Shown in pieces: positions 1 through 8,163 of a stretch of 64,000 bases of DNA. The translations under genes and the position numbers were made by a program. Origin of the DNA: Rhodoglobus sp. (GTDB lineage Bacteria > Actinomycetota > Actinomycetes > Actinomycetales > Microbacteriaceae); contig JAODAQ010000051.1 in the NCBI GenBank assembly GCA_025463515.1, positions 62,001 through 126,000 on the forward strand. The letters are read 5' to 3'. The stretch's first letter is position 1. Every line of letters starts with the position of its first letter. The notes under the pieces are model-generated. The model saw only the letters and a program-made list of their open reading frames with translations, made no database searches and was not told the DNA's origin.

Positions 1-115
1 CGACCCGGCGCTTGACGGCGGAGGCGGAGAGGCCGATCACCTCGCCGATGTCGCCGTAGCCCGCCCGCGCGTTGAGGCGCAGGAGGTCGATGATGCCGTA
101 GTCGAGATTGTCCAT
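1..115 (-). CDS. Lrp/AsnC-family transcriptional regulator (N-terminus only, cut by window edge)
   Basis: The minus strand from an ATG at 113-115 reads MDNLDYGIIDLLRLNARAGY and continues as GDIGEVIGLSASAVKRRV up to the window edge, 38 codons in all. This is the winged-helix start of an Lrp/AsnC regulator: 'LD..I+.LL..NAR..Y..+G..+GLS..AVKRRV' is the family's helix-turn-helix pattern. It is transcribed divergently from ddaH, 103 bp away, and Lrp-type proteins often control amino-acid catabolic genes, so arginine/ornithine-responsive control of ddaH-rocD is a reasonable inference. The effector-binding RAM domain lies outside the window. Confidence 0.85.
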   Translation of the reverse strand, partial: MDNLDYGIIDLLRLNARAGYGDIGEVIGLSASAVKRRV

Positions 116-218
116 CCCGCGAGCTTATGGTGATTTCGTGTGCAGGGCCACGCTTTTGCGCACGTTTGGTGCGCCCCACGCCCTGACAGTGCGGATAGGT
201 GCGTGTGACACTGGACGT

Positions 219-1067
219 ATGACGATGACTGACCCCTCGCCGGCCGCGCCCGCACGTACCGCCACGAAGCGCACCGTGCTCATGTGCCGCCCCGAGCACT
301 TCACCGTGAGCTACCGCATCAACCCGTGGATGCACCCCGAAGACCCGACAGACACCTCCCTCGCCGTGCGCCAGTGGGAGACCCTCTACGCCAAGTACCT
401 CGAGCTCGGCTACGAGGTCCACCTCATCGAGGGCATCCCCGGACTGCCCGACATGGTCTACGCCGCGAACGGCGGCTACGTGCTCGACGGCATCGCGTAC
501 GGCGCCCTCTTCGAGTACCCGGAGCGCCAGCCCGAGGGCCCCGCGTACATGGACTGGTTCCGTGAGAACGGCTTCGACGTGCGCGTGCCGGTCGCCACCA
601 ACGAGGGCGAGGGCGACATGCTCCTCGTCGGCGAGACGATCTACGCCGGCACCGGCTTCCGCACGGATGTCGCGAGCCATGACGAGCTCCGCGAGATCTA
701 CGGCCGCGAGGTCGTCACCCTGCACCTCACGAACCCGAGCTTCTACCACCTCGACACCGCCTTCGCCGTGCTCGACTCCGACGGCGGGCCCGACAGCGTC
801 GCCTACCTCCCGAAGGCGTTCAGCCCCGAGTCGCTCGCGATCCTGCAGGAGCGGTTCCCGGATGCCGTGCTCGTCAATGACGAGGACGCCGCCGTGCTCG
901 GCCTCAACAGCTTCTCCGACGGCAAGAACGTGATCATCGCGTCGCGCGCCACCGACTTCGAGCGGCAGCTGCGCGAGCGCGGCTTCACCCCGCACGGGCT
1001 CGACCTCTCCGAGCTGCTGCTGGGCGGCGGCGGAGTGAAGTGCTGCACGCTGGAGCTCCGCCGATGA
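219..1067 (+). CDS. ddaH: dimethylargininase / amidinotransferase-family hydrolase (DDAH)
   Basis: A protein of 282 aa in the guanidino-group hydrolase superfamily, which cleaves (methyl)arginine to citrulline or related products in the cytoplasm. Visible family features are the EGD motif near residues 131-133, the catalytic His in SFYHLDTAF (about residue 177) and the nucleophilic Cys near the C-terminus in GGGVKCCTLEL (about residue 275). The reading frame is open further upstream to 108, but the ATG at 219 (or 225) begins the conserved region; the upstream part looks like leader. The last base pairs overlap rocD (ATGA), so the two form an operon that would turn arginine derivatives into glutamate semialdehyde. 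True substrate (methylarginine versus arginine) cannot be read from sequence alone. Confidence 0.85.
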   Translation: MTMTDPSPAAPARTATKRTVLMCRPEHFTVSYRINPWMHPEDPTDTSLAVRQWETLYAKYLELGYEVHLIEGIPGLPDMVYAANGGYVLDGIAYGALFEYPERQPEGPAYMDWFRENGFDVRVPVATNEGEGDMLLVGETIYAGTGFRTDVASHDELREIYGREVVTLHLTNPSFYHLDTAFAVLDSDGGPDSVAYLPKAFSPESLAILQERFPDAVLVNDEDAAVLGLNSFSDGKNVIIASRATDFERQLRERGFTPHGLDLSELLLGGGGVKCCTLELRR

Positions 1068-2266
1068 CCGGGATCTCCTTGGCAGAGGCCTTCGTCGCGC
1101 ACAACTACCACCCGCTGGACGTCGTCGTGGAGAGCGGCGACGGCGCGTGGGTGACGGACGTGACCGGGCGGCGCTACCTGGACTGCCTCGCGGCGTACTC
1201 GGCCGTGAACTTCGGCCACGGGCATCCCGGCCTCATCGCCGCCGCCAAGGCGCAGCTCGACCGCATCACGCTGACCAGCCGCGCGTTCCACAACGACCGG
1301 CTCGGGCCGTTCGCCGAGGCGCTCGCGACCCTCGCCGGCAAGGACATGGTGCTGCCGATGAACACGGGCGCCGAGGCCGTGGAGTCCGCGATCAAGGTCG
1401 CGCGCGCGTGGGGCTACCGCGTGAAGGACGTGCCGGCAGGCAAAGCCACGATCATCGTGGCGGACGGCAACTTCCACGGGCGCACGACGACGATCATCAG
1501 CTTCTCGAACGACGAGCAGGCCCGCGCCGACTTCGGCCCGTTCACGCCCGGCTTCGTGAGCGTGCCGTACGGCGACGCGGCAGCCCTCGAGGCGGCGATC
1601 GACGAGAACACCGTTGCGGTGCTCCTCGAGCCGATCCAGGGCGAGGCCGGCATCGTCGTGCCGCCCGCCGACTACCTGCCCGCCGTGCGCGCGCTGACGA
1701 GCAAGCACAATGTGCTCTTCATCGCCGACGAGATCCAGTCCGGCCTCGGCCGCACCGGCTCGACGTTCGCCTGCGACCTCCTGGGCGTCGTACCCGACCT
1801 CTACCTGCTCGGCAAGGCCCTCGGCGGCGGCATCGTCCCGGTGAGCGCGGTCGTCGGCAACAGCGACATCCTCGGCGTGCTCCGCCCCGGCGAGCACGGC
1901 TCGACCTTCGGCGGCAACCCGCTCGCATCCGCGGTCGGCCTCGCGGTCGTCGAGCTGCTCGCCACCGGCGAGATGCAGGAGCGGGCCCGGATGCTTGGCG
2001 AGCGGTTGCAGGCGAGCCTGCGGCTGCTGCTCGGGCACGGCGTGGTGGCCGTGCGCGGCGCGGGGCTGTGGGCGGGCGTCGACATCGACCCCGCTCTCGC
2101 GACCGGTCGGCGGGTGTGCGAGCTGCTGGCGGAGCGCGGGGTGCTCGCGAAGGACACCCACGGCTCCACCATCCGCCTCGCCCCGCCGATCGTGGTCGAG
2201 CCGGAGGACCTGGACTGGGCGGTCGGCCAGCTCGAGGCCGTGCTGCTGGAGCTCGGCGCGGGTTGA
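1064..2266 (+). CDS. rocD: ornithine aminotransferase
   Basis: A 400-aa class III PLP aminotransferase that transfers the delta-amino group of ornithine to 2-oxoglutarate, giving glutamate-5-semialdehyde. It shows NTGAEAVESAIKVAR (residues 100-114), the DEIQSGLGRTG segment around 222-232, and the PLP lysine in LLGKALGGGIVPVSA (Lys251). The length fits the family. The start was taken at the ATG overlapping the ddaH stop (ATGA), not the slightly longer in-frame start at 1040. The TGA stop lies inside the palindromic repeat that starts at 2261. Confidence 0.92.
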   Translation: MTGISLAEAFVAHNYHPLDVVVESGDGAWVTDVTGRRYLDCLAAYSAVNFGHGHPGLIAAAKAQLDRITLTSRAFHNDRLGPFAEALATLAGKDMVLPMNTGAEAVESAIKVARAWGYRVKDVPAGKATIIVADGNFHGRTTTIISFSNDEQARADFGPFTPGFVSVPYGDAAALEAAIDENTVAVLLEPIQGEAGIVVPPADYLPAVRALTSKHNVLFIADEIQSGLGRTGSTFACDLLGVVPDLYLLGKALGGGIVPVSAVVGNSDILGVLRPGEHGSTFGGNPLASAVGLAVVELLATGEMQERARMLGERLQASLRLLLGHGVVAVRGAGLWAGVDIDPALATGRRVCELLAERGVLAKDTHGSTIRLAPPIVVEPEDLDWAVGQLEAVLLELGAG

Positions 2267-2348
2267 GTAGGGCGCGCCAGCGCGTGTATCGAAACCTCAG
2301 TCTCTAGCGACCGGTTTCGATACGGCCGGGGGCGGCCTGCGGCAGTAG
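2261..2348. repeat. dispersed palindromic element, copy 1 (degenerate right end)
   Basis: Left arm GGTTGAGTAGGGCGCGCCAG.. ends in GTATCGAAACC (to 2296); the right arm begins GGTTTCGATACGG at 2313. The two core arms are inverted repeats. The right outer end (expected CTACTCAACC) has decayed. The rocD stop codon (2264-2266) is inside the left end. Confidence 0.8.
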
Positions 2349-2358
2349 ATTCGGAGCC

Positions 2359-3375
2359 ATGAGCTCGCTTCCGGAACCCGACAACACTCCGCTCACGGGC
2401 GGCCCGACGCTGCGCTGGGGCGTGCTCGCCCCCGGCAGCATCGCGGGCCAGTGGGTCGGGACGCTGCACGCCAACACCGACCAGCGGGTCGTCGCCGTGG
2501 CATCCCGGTCGCTGGCGCGTGCCGAGGAGTTCGCGGCCCGGCACGGGATTGAGCGCGCGTATGGCGGCTACGAGCAGCTCGTCGCCGACCCCGGCGTGGA
2601 CGCCGTGTACGTGGCGGCTCCGCACAGCGAGCACCTGGCCCTCGGGCTGCTCGCGATCGCGGCGGGCAAGCACGTGCTGATCGAGAAGCCGATCGGGGTG
2701 AATGCCGCCCAGGCGCGCGAGCTCAAGGCCGCGGCCGGCGCCGCCGGCGTGCTCGTGATGGAGGCGATGTGGTCGCGCTACCTTCCGCAGACGACAGTCG
2801 TCGCCCGGCTGCTCGGCGACGGCGCGCTCGGCGACGTCCTTACCGTCACGGCCGACTTCGGCGCGGTGTTCGAGTTCGATCCTGCGGGCAGGGGCTTCGA
2901 CCCGGCCCTCGGCGGCGGGGCCCTGCTCGACCTCGGCGTCTACCCGGGCTGGTTCGCCCACTTCGTGCTCGGCGCTCCCGAGCGCGTCACGGCGACCGGG
3001 ACGCTCACGGTCACGGGCGTGGACGAGCAGTCCGCCGTCATCCTCGACTACGCCTCGCGCGCGCAGGCGGTCATCACGACCAGCCTCGTGGTCGAGACCC
3101 CGCGCATCGCGACCGTCAGCGGCACGCGTGCCCGTCTGGAGTTCGCCGGCCCGTTCTTCGCCCCGAGCGACTTCACCCTCGTGCGCGACGGGGAGCGCAT
3201 CCCGTACACCGACCGCACCGGCTTCGCGTGGGGCGAGGGCCTGTGCTACCAGGCCGCGGCGTTCGCGAGCTACGTCGCGGACGGACTGCTGGACTCGCCG
3301 CTGCACTCGATGGACGACACGGTCGCCGTGCTGGAGGTGCTCGACTCGGCGCGCGCGCAGCTGGGCGCGCTGTGA
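2359..3375 (+). CDS. Gfo/Idh/MocA-family NAD(P)-dependent oxidoreductase
   Basis: A 338-aa protein with an N-terminal Rossmann fold and a C-terminal alpha/beta substrate domain, the usual layout of Gfo/Idh/MocA dehydrogenases acting on sugars, inositols or related polyols. The dinucleotide-binding segment is RWGVLAPGSIAGQW; the family lysine is in HVLIEKPIGVNAAQA, and GGGALLDLGVYP is the typical active-site stretch. Its stop overlaps the GTG start of kynU, so they are probably co-transcribed, but no obvious metabolic link to kynurenine is apparent. The substrate is not identifiable. Confidence 0.85.
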   Translation: MSSLPEPDNTPLTGGPTLRWGVLAPGSIAGQWVGTLHANTDQRVVAVASRSLARAEEFAARHGIERAYGGYEQLVADPGVDAVYVAAPHSEHLALGLLAIAAGKHVLIEKPIGVNAAQARELKAAAGAAGVLVMEAMWSRYLPQTTVVARLLGDGALGDVLTVTADFGAVFEFDPAGRGFDPALGGGALLDLGVYPGWFAHFVLGAPERVTATGTLTVTGVDEQSAVILDYASRAQAVITTSLVVETPRIATVSGTRARLEFAGPFFAPSDFTLVRDGERIPYTDRTGFAWGEGLCYQAAAFASYVADGLLDSPLHSMDDTVAVLEVLDSARAQLGAL

Positions 3376-4568
3376 CCTCGGCGGGCGAGCTCGACGCCGC
3401 CGACCCGCTCGCGCAGTACCGCGGCCTCTTCGTCGAGGCCCCCGGCGTGGTCGCCTACCTCGACGGCAACTCACTCGGCCGGCCCCTCACGGCGTCGGTC
3501 GAGCGGGTCGGCACCTTCCTCAGGCAGGAGTGGGGCGGCCGCCTGATCCGCGGCTGGGACGAGGGCTGGCTCGACCTCCCGCTGCACATCGGCGACGAGC
3601 TCGGCCGGGTCGCCCTGGGTGCCGCTCCCGGTCAGGTCGCCATCGGCGACTCGACTACCGTGCTGCTCTACAAGCTCGTTCGCGCCGCGCTCGACGCCCG
3701 CCCCGGCCGCACCGAGATCGTGATCGACCGCGACAGCTTCCCGACCGACCGGTACGTGGTCGAGGGCATCGCCGCCGACCGCGGGCTCACCATCCGCTGG
3801 GTCGACACGGATGCCTCGGCCGGCGTCACCCCTGACCTGGCCGCCCTGCGCGTGGGTCCCAGCACCGCGCTCACGCTGTTCAGCTCGGTGGCCTACCGCT
3901 CCGGCTACATCGCGGACGTCGAGCGCATCACCGCCATCGCCCACGCCGCCGGGGCGCTCGCGCTCTGGGACCTGTCGCACTCCGCGGGCGTCGTGCCGAC
4001 GTCATTGGACGCCTGGGGAGTCGACCTCGCGACAGGCTGCGGCTACAAGTACCTGAACGGCGGGCCGGGCGCCCCGGCATTCCTCTACGTGCGGCAGGAG
4101 CTGCAGGAGCACCTCCGCCAGCCGATACAGGGGTGGCTGGGCAGTCGAGCGCCCTTTGAGATGGGCCAGGGGTATACGCCGGCGGCGGGCATCCGGGGCA
4201 TGCTCAGCGGCACCCCGCCGATCGTCGGCATGCTCGCCATGCAGGACATGATCGCCCTCATCGACTCTGTCGGCCTCGACGCGGTGCGCGCGAAGTCGGT
4301 CGCGCTCACGGAGTACGCGGTCGAGCTCTGCGACGAACTGCTGCCGGATGCCCGGCTCGCGAGCCCGCGGGACTCCGCCCGGCGCGGCGGCCACGTGACC
4401 ATCGACCACCCGCGGTTCGCCGAGCTCATGCCGGTGCTGTGGGAGCGCGGGGTGATCCCCGACTTCCGCCGGCCCAACGGCATCCGGCTCGGGATGTCGC
4501 CGCTCTCCACCTCGTTCGCCGAGGTCGAGCTGGCCGTGCGCACGATCGCGGAGCTGCTCGCCGGTTGA
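3372..4568 (+). CDS. kynU: kynureninase
   Basis: A 398-aa class V PLP enzyme that hydrolyses kynurenine (or 3-hydroxykynurenine) to anthranilate and alanine in tryptophan breakdown. Typical kynureninase motifs are YLDGNSLGRPL near residue 30, the DLSHSAGVVP segment near 200, and the PLP lysine in GCGYKYLNGGPGAPAFLY (Lys226). The GTG start at 3372 overlaps the upstream stop as GTGA; the frame stays open far upstream but that part is antisense-like Arg-rich sequence. The stop codon TGA at 4566-4568 falls inside the palindromic element beginning at 4563. Confidence 0.9.
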   Translation: MTSAGELDAADPLAQYRGLFVEAPGVVAYLDGNSLGRPLTASVERVGTFLRQEWGGRLIRGWDEGWLDLPLHIGDELGRVALGAAPGQVAIGDSTTVLLYKLVRAALDARPGRTEIVIDRDSFPTDRYVVEGIAADRGLTIRWVDTDASAGVTPDLAALRVGPSTALTLFSSVAYRSGYIADVERITAIAHAAGALALWDLSHSAGVVPTSLDAWGVDLATGCGYKYLNGGPGAPAFLYVRQELQEHLRQPIQGWLGSRAPFEMGQGYTPAAGIRGMLSGTPPIVGMLAMQDMIALIDSVGLDAVRAKSVALTEYAVELCDELLPDARLASPRDSARRGGHVTIDHPRFAELMPVLWERGVIPDFRRPNGIRLGMSPLSTSFAEVELAVRTIAELLAG

Positions 4569-4648
4569 GTAGGCCCCCTAGGGCCGTATCGAAACCCGCG
4601 GGCCGCGCACCCGGTTTCGATACGCGCGCCAGAGCGCGCTACTCAACC
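4563..4648. repeat. dispersed palindromic element, copy 2 (complete)
   Basis: Outer ends GGTTGAGTAG (4563) and CTACTCAACC (to 4648) and inner cores GTATCGAAACC / GGTTTCGATAC are all present, with an 18-nt centre. It carries the kynU stop and sits 18 nt before the ltrA start codon. Confidence 0.88.
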
Positions 4649-4666
4649 CGCGCTAGCGTTGCTCGC

Positions 4667-5845
4667 ATGAAGGCGATCCGCACGCGCGTGAGGGCGCGGG
4701 ACATCACCGAGGACCACCGGGTGTCGAGCCCGCTCGAGCTGCTGTTCGACCTGACCTTCGTCGTCGCGGTCGGCTCGCTCGTCGCGCAGCTCGCGCACCG
4801 GGTCGCGGACGGCGACGCGGCCTCCACCATCGGCCCCTTCCTCATGGTCTTCTTCGCGATCTGGTGGGCGTGGAACCAGTTCACCTGGCTCGCGAGCGCC
4901 TACGACAACGACGACGTGCTGTACCGCGTGTTCACGATGGTGCAGATGGGCGGCGTGCTCGTGCTCGCGGCGGGCGTCCCGGCGGCATTCACGAGCGGCG
5001 ACTTCGGCGCCATCACGCTCGGCTACCTCATCATGCGGCTCGGCCTGCTGGGCACGCTCATCAGGGCCATGATCGAGGATCCGGAGTCGCGGCCCAGCTC
5101 GCGGCGGTACATGATCGGCATCACGGTCGTGCAGATCGGATGGCTCGCGCGCCTTCTGTTCCTGCCCGCCGAGCTGCTCGTGCCGGGGTTCGTCGTGCTC
5201 GCGGTCGCGGAACTGCTCGTCTCGCCCTGGGCCGACCGTGCCCTTCCCCTTGCCTGGCACCCGCACCACATCGCGGAGCGGTACGGGCTGTTCGCGATCA
5301 TCCTGCTCGGTGAGAGCGTGCTCGCCGTCACGATCGCGGTGCAGGAGAGCCTCGCCGACGGGGTGAGCATGCCGCTCGTGGTCGTCGCGGTGTCCGGGCT
5401 GGTGCTGCTGTTCACGCTGTGGTGGCTGTACTTCTCCGAGCCTGCGGCCGAAGGGCTCGAGCACCGGCGCGACCGGTCGTACATCTGGGGCTACGGCCAC
5501 TACGGCATCTACGCTGCGCTCGCGGCGATCGGCGCCGGGCTCGAGGTCGGCGTGAAGGTGGTCACGCACCACGCCGAGGCTGGCGAGGTGCTCGGCGGCT
5601 ACGCGCTCGCGATCCCGCTCGCGGTGTACCTGCTCCTGCTCTGGCTGCTGCTCGATCCGCTCGGCCCGGTGTCGATCCCGCCCGTCGCGACCGTCATCGC
5701 GGTGGTCGCCATCCTGGTGGCACCGCTCACCGCCGCGGGCATCGGCATCCTCGGCTCCATCGTGCTCATGACCGCGATCACGGTCGCGCTGCTCGTGGTC
5801 GCCCTGCTCGTGGCCCACGGGCCGCGGAGCTCCCTCAGGCCGTAG
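4667..5845 (+). CDS. low temperature requirement protein A (LtrA) family membrane protein
   Basis: A 392-aa integral membrane protein. The N-terminal signature SSPLELLFDLTFVVAVGSL and the later HHIAERYGLFAIILLGESVLA are the hallmark segments of the LtrA family; many hydrophobic segments follow one another through the whole length. The family was named for a Listeria mutant with poor growth in the cold; its biochemical role is unknown. The start ATG was chosen because it directly precedes the conserved N-terminus; the upstream open frame runs through the repeat. Its end overlaps the convergent HxlR gene by 11 bp. Confidence 0.88.
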   Translation: MKAIRTRVRARDITEDHRVSSPLELLFDLTFVVAVGSLVAQLAHRVADGDAASTIGPFLMVFFAIWWAWNQFTWLASAYDNDDVLYRVFTMVQMGGVLVLAAGVPAAFTSGDFGAITLGYLIMRLGLLGTLIRAMIEDPESRPSSRRYMIGITVVQIGWLARLLFLPAELLVPGFVVLAVAELLVSPWADRALPLAWHPHHIAERYGLFAIILLGESVLAVTIAVQESLADGVSMPLVVVAVSGLVLLFTLWWLYFSEPAAEGLEHRRDRSYIWGYGHYGIYAALAAIGAGLEVGVKVVTHHAEAGEVLGGYALAIPLAVYLLLLWLLLDPLGPVSIPPVATVIAVVAILVAPLTAAGIGILGSIVLMTAITVALLVVALLVAHGPRSSLRP

Positions 5846-6215
5846 CGGCCCCGTCGTACGCTTCGCGGTTCTCACGGATCTCCGCCGCGTTGTCGAGCGC
5901 CCACCGTGCGAGCTCCAGCACGGGCGGCAGAAGTCGCGCACCGAGCGGCGTGAGCGCGTACTCGACGCGCGGCGGCACCTCGGGGTAGGCGGTGCGCGAG
6001 ACCAGCCCGTCGCGCTCGAGGTGCCGAAGCGTGAGGGTGAGCATGCGCTGCGAGATGCCGGGCACGCTCTGCCGTAGCGCGGTGAACCGCATCGGCTTCT
6101 CGTCGAGCATGCCGACGACGAGCAGCGTCCACTTGTCGCCGATGCGCTCCAGCGCATCACGCACGATGACTCCTCGTCCGGAGTCGCACAGCTGCTCCAT
6201 GTGGTCGGGTGCCAT
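5835..6215 (-). CDS. HxlR-family (MarR-like) transcriptional regulator
   Basis: A 126-aa winged-helix repressor/activator. The HxlR pattern is clear: ALERIGDKWTLLVVGML, then MRFTALRQSVPGISQRMLTLTLRHLERDGLVSR, then PPRVEYALTPLGARLLPP. A cysteine at the N-terminus (EQLCDSGRG) is common in this family and can act as a redox or quinone sensor. It is divergent from two DoxX genes, which are regular partners of HxlR regulators, and a dyad lies between them (6257-6279). Confidence 0.92.
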   Translation of the reverse strand: MAPDHMEQLCDSGRGVIVRDALERIGDKWTLLVVGMLDEKPMRFTALRQSVPGISQRMLTLTLRHLERDGLVSRTAYPEVPPRVEYALTPLGARLLPPVLELARWALDNAAEIRENREAYDGAATA

Positions 6216-6256
6216 GGGTTACCTCCGTGTGCCTTTTGTGGACGCGTCAACGTCTG

Positions 6257-6279
6257 GTTACTCTTTGTGCTCTAGTAAC
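6257..6279. promoter_or_regulatory. candidate HxlR operator
   Basis: GTTACT (6257-6262) and AGTAAC (6274-6279) form an inverted repeat with an 11-bp spacer in the divergent intergenic region between the HxlR gene and the first DoxX gene. The position and the TTAC/GTAA core fit HxlR-type operators, but binding is inferred. Confidence 0.5.
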
Positions 6280-6301
6280 TAATCATAACTATCGGAGCAC
6301 C

Positions 6302-6667
6302 ATGACCATTGCCGTGTGGATCGTCTCGGGCCTCGTCGCCCTCCTGTACCTGATGGCGGGAGGTCGCAAGGTCACGACCGCGGAGGCGAAGCTGCCGGCC
6401 ACGTTCCCGTTCGTCGAGGCCACGGGCGTGCCGCTGCTGCGCGTGATCGGTGCTCTCGAGGTCCTGGGGGCGGTCGGCGTCATCGTTCCCGCGGCGACCG
6501 GCATCCTTCCGATCCTCACGCCCATCGCCGCCACGGGGCTCGCGCTCATCATGGTCGCGGCGATCGTCTTCCACGTGCGCCGCGGCGAGCTGAAGTCACT
6601 GCCGTTCAACATCGTGCTTCTCGTGCTGCCCGCCTTCGTCGCCGTTGCGCGGTTCGCGGGGTTCTAG
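6302..6667 (+). CDS. DoxX-family membrane protein
   Basis: A 121-aa protein with four likely transmembrane helices: TIAVWIVSGLVALLYLMAGG, the LLRVIGALEVLGAVGVIVP segment, ILPILTPIAATGLALIMVAAIV and LPFNIVLLVLPAFVAVARF. The pattern of a helix ending in 'GGRKV' and later 'FHVRRGE' is typical of small DoxX/DoxD-like proteins. The ATG follows a GGAG ribosome site at about 6294. It is 9 nt upstream of a second DoxX gene of the same type; role unknown beyond membrane/redox associations of the family. Confidence 0.85.
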   Translation: MTIAVWIVSGLVALLYLMAGGRKVTTAEAKLPATFPFVEATGVPLLRVIGALEVLGAVGVIVPAATGILPILTPIAATGLALIMVAAIVFHVRRGELKSLPFNIVLLVLPAFVAVARFAGF

Positions 6668-6676
6668 GCTGCAACC

Positions 6677-7048
6677 ATGACCATCGCGCTCTGGATCGCC
6701 ATCGGGATACTCGCCCTCGCCAACCTCGCGGTCGGCGTCATGAAGCTCGTGCGCCCGAAGGCGGCACTCGCCTCGATGGGGGAGCGGTTCGCCTGGGTGG
6801 ACGACTTCACGCAGGGCCAGATCCGGCTCATCGCGGTCGCCGAGCTTCTGGGCGTGCTCGGCCTCCTGCTTCCGCGGCTCACCGGCATCCAGCCGCGGCT
6901 GGCCGGCGCCGCTGCAGTGGGCCTGGCGATCGTGCAGGTCGGCGCGATCGTCACGCACGTGCGGCGGGGCGAGAAGGCGATCATCCCCAATGTCGTCATT
7001 CTCCTGCTCGCGATCCTCGTGGCCGTCGGCGTCTTCGCGGGGTTCTGA
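6677..7048 (+). CDS. DoxX-family membrane protein (second copy)
   Basis: A 123-aa, four-helix protein similar in layout to the preceding gene (matching segments: AVGVMKL, RLIAVAELLGVLGLLLPRLTGI, AAAVGLAIVQVGAIVTHVRRGEKAIIPNVVILLLAILVAVGVFAGF). Both end in the same AGF tripeptide, which suggests a tandem duplication. Its stop overlaps the start of the next gene (TGATG), so the three genes likely form one transcript controlled by the divergent HxlR regulator. Confidence 0.85.
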   Translation: MTIALWIAIGILALANLAVGVMKLVRPKAALASMGERFAWVDDFTQGQIRLIAVAELLGVLGLLLPRLTGIQPRLAGAAAVGLAIVQVGAIVTHVRRGEKAIIPNVVILLLAILVAVGVFAGF

Positions 7049-8139
7049 TGCTCGACCAGGCGCTCCTCGACCGCATCCGCTCGCGGGCGGCGGGCTACGA
7101 CCGCGACAACGCGTTCTTCACCGAGGACCTCGAAGAGCTGAGAGCGGCCGGATACCTCGCCCCCCGCTCGCTCGCCGACACCGCCCGCGACCAGCGCCAG
7201 CTCGCCGCCTATGCTCCCGCGACCGCGCTCGCCGTCAACATGCACCTGGTCTGGGTGGGCGTCGCCCGCGTGCTGCACGACCGCGGCGACACGTCGCTCG
7301 ACTGGGTACTCGACGAGGCGGCGGCAGGCGAGCTGTTCGCCTTCGGCAACAGCGAGCAGGGCAACGACCTCGTGCTGTGGGACTCGACCACGGTGGTCGA
7401 GCCCGTCGAGACCGGCTACTCCTTCACCGGCACGAAGATCTTCACCTCGCTCGCTCCGGCCTGGACGCGACTCGGGATCTTCGGCCGCCACGGCGACTCC
7501 CTCGTGCACGGCTTCATCACGCGCGACACCCCCGGCTTGCACTCGCTCGACGACTGGGACACCCTCGGGATGCGCGCCACCCAGTCCCACACCACGGTGC
7601 TCGACGGGGCGGTCGTGCCCACGGCCCGCGTCGCGCGCATCCTGCCGGTCGGTCCGAGTGCCGACCCCTTCGTCTTCGGGATCTTCTCCAATTTCCTGCT
7701 CCTCATCGGCTCGGTCTACGCGGGCATCGCCGACCGGGCGCTCGAGCTCGGGGTGGAGGCGGTCAAGCGCCGGACCTCGCTGAAGACCGGCAAGAGCTAC
7801 GACCAGGATCCCGACTTCCGCTGGCGCCTCGCCGACGCCGCCCTGGCGCTCGATGCCATCGCACCGCAGCTCTCGTCGCTCGCCGCGGACGTCGACAACC
7901 TCGTGGACCACGGCGCGGACTGGTTCCGCTACCTCACCGGCGCGAAGCACCGCGCGACGGAGACGGCCCGCTACGTCGTCGACCAGGCGATGCGCTCGGC
8001 CGGAGGTGGCGGCTACCGCTCCGCGTCCGAGCTGGCCCGCCTGCAGCGCGACGTGCTCGCGGGCATCTACCACCCGAGCGACACCGAGTCGATCCACTCG
8101 ACGGTCGCTACGAACCTGCTCGGGCCGCTCGCGGGCTGA
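7048..8139 (+). CDS. acyl-CoA dehydrogenase-like flavoprotein
   Basis: A 363-aa protein of the acyl-CoA dehydrogenase fold, the branch that also holds flavin-dependent monooxygenases. Features: an N-terminal helical domain, a mid-protein beta region with GYSFTGTKIFTSLAPAWTRLGIFG and a GMRATQSHTTVLDGAVVP segment, and C-terminal helices ending in DVLAGIYHPSDTESIHSTVATNLLG. The usual catalytic Glu is not obvious, so the exact reaction is uncertain. Residues VVEPVETG (coding 7394-7413) match a widespread repeat and may be an in-frame relic. The stop codon lies in a short palindromic element shared with the convergent cydDC gene. Confidence 0.82.
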   Translation: MLDQALLDRIRSRAAGYDRDNAFFTEDLEELRAAGYLAPRSLADTARDQRQLAAYAPATALAVNMHLVWVGVARVLHDRGDTSLDWVLDEAAAGELFAFGNSEQGNDLVLWDSTTVVEPVETGYSFTGTKIFTSLAPAWTRLGIFGRHGDSLVHGFITRDTPGLHSLDDWDTLGMRATQSHTTVLDGAVVPTARVARILPVGPSADPFVFGIFSNFLLLIGSVYAGIADRALELGVEAVKRRTSLKTGKSYDQDPDFRWRLADAALALDAIAPQLSSLAADVDNLVDHGADWFRYLTGAKHRATETARYVVDQAMRSAGGGGYRSASELARLQRDVLAGIYHPSDTESIHSTVATNLLGPLAG

Positions 8140-8163
8140 GTAGGGCCGTCTGCGGCTCAACCC
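8134..8163. repeat. minimal palindromic element between convergent stop codons
   Basis: A 30-bp short form of the dispersed element: GGCTGAGTAGGGCC at the left and GGCTCAACCC at the right, without the TATCGAAACC cores. It contains both the TGA of the acyl-CoA dehydrogenase-like gene (8137-8139) and the TGA of cydDC read from the other strand (8157-8159). Confidence 0.65.

Noticed and set aside
803-2161. A 452-aa open frame antisense to ddaH-rocD
   Set aside because: Composition is Arg/His/Asp-rich filler with no recognisable domain, and it lies wholly over two clear genes.
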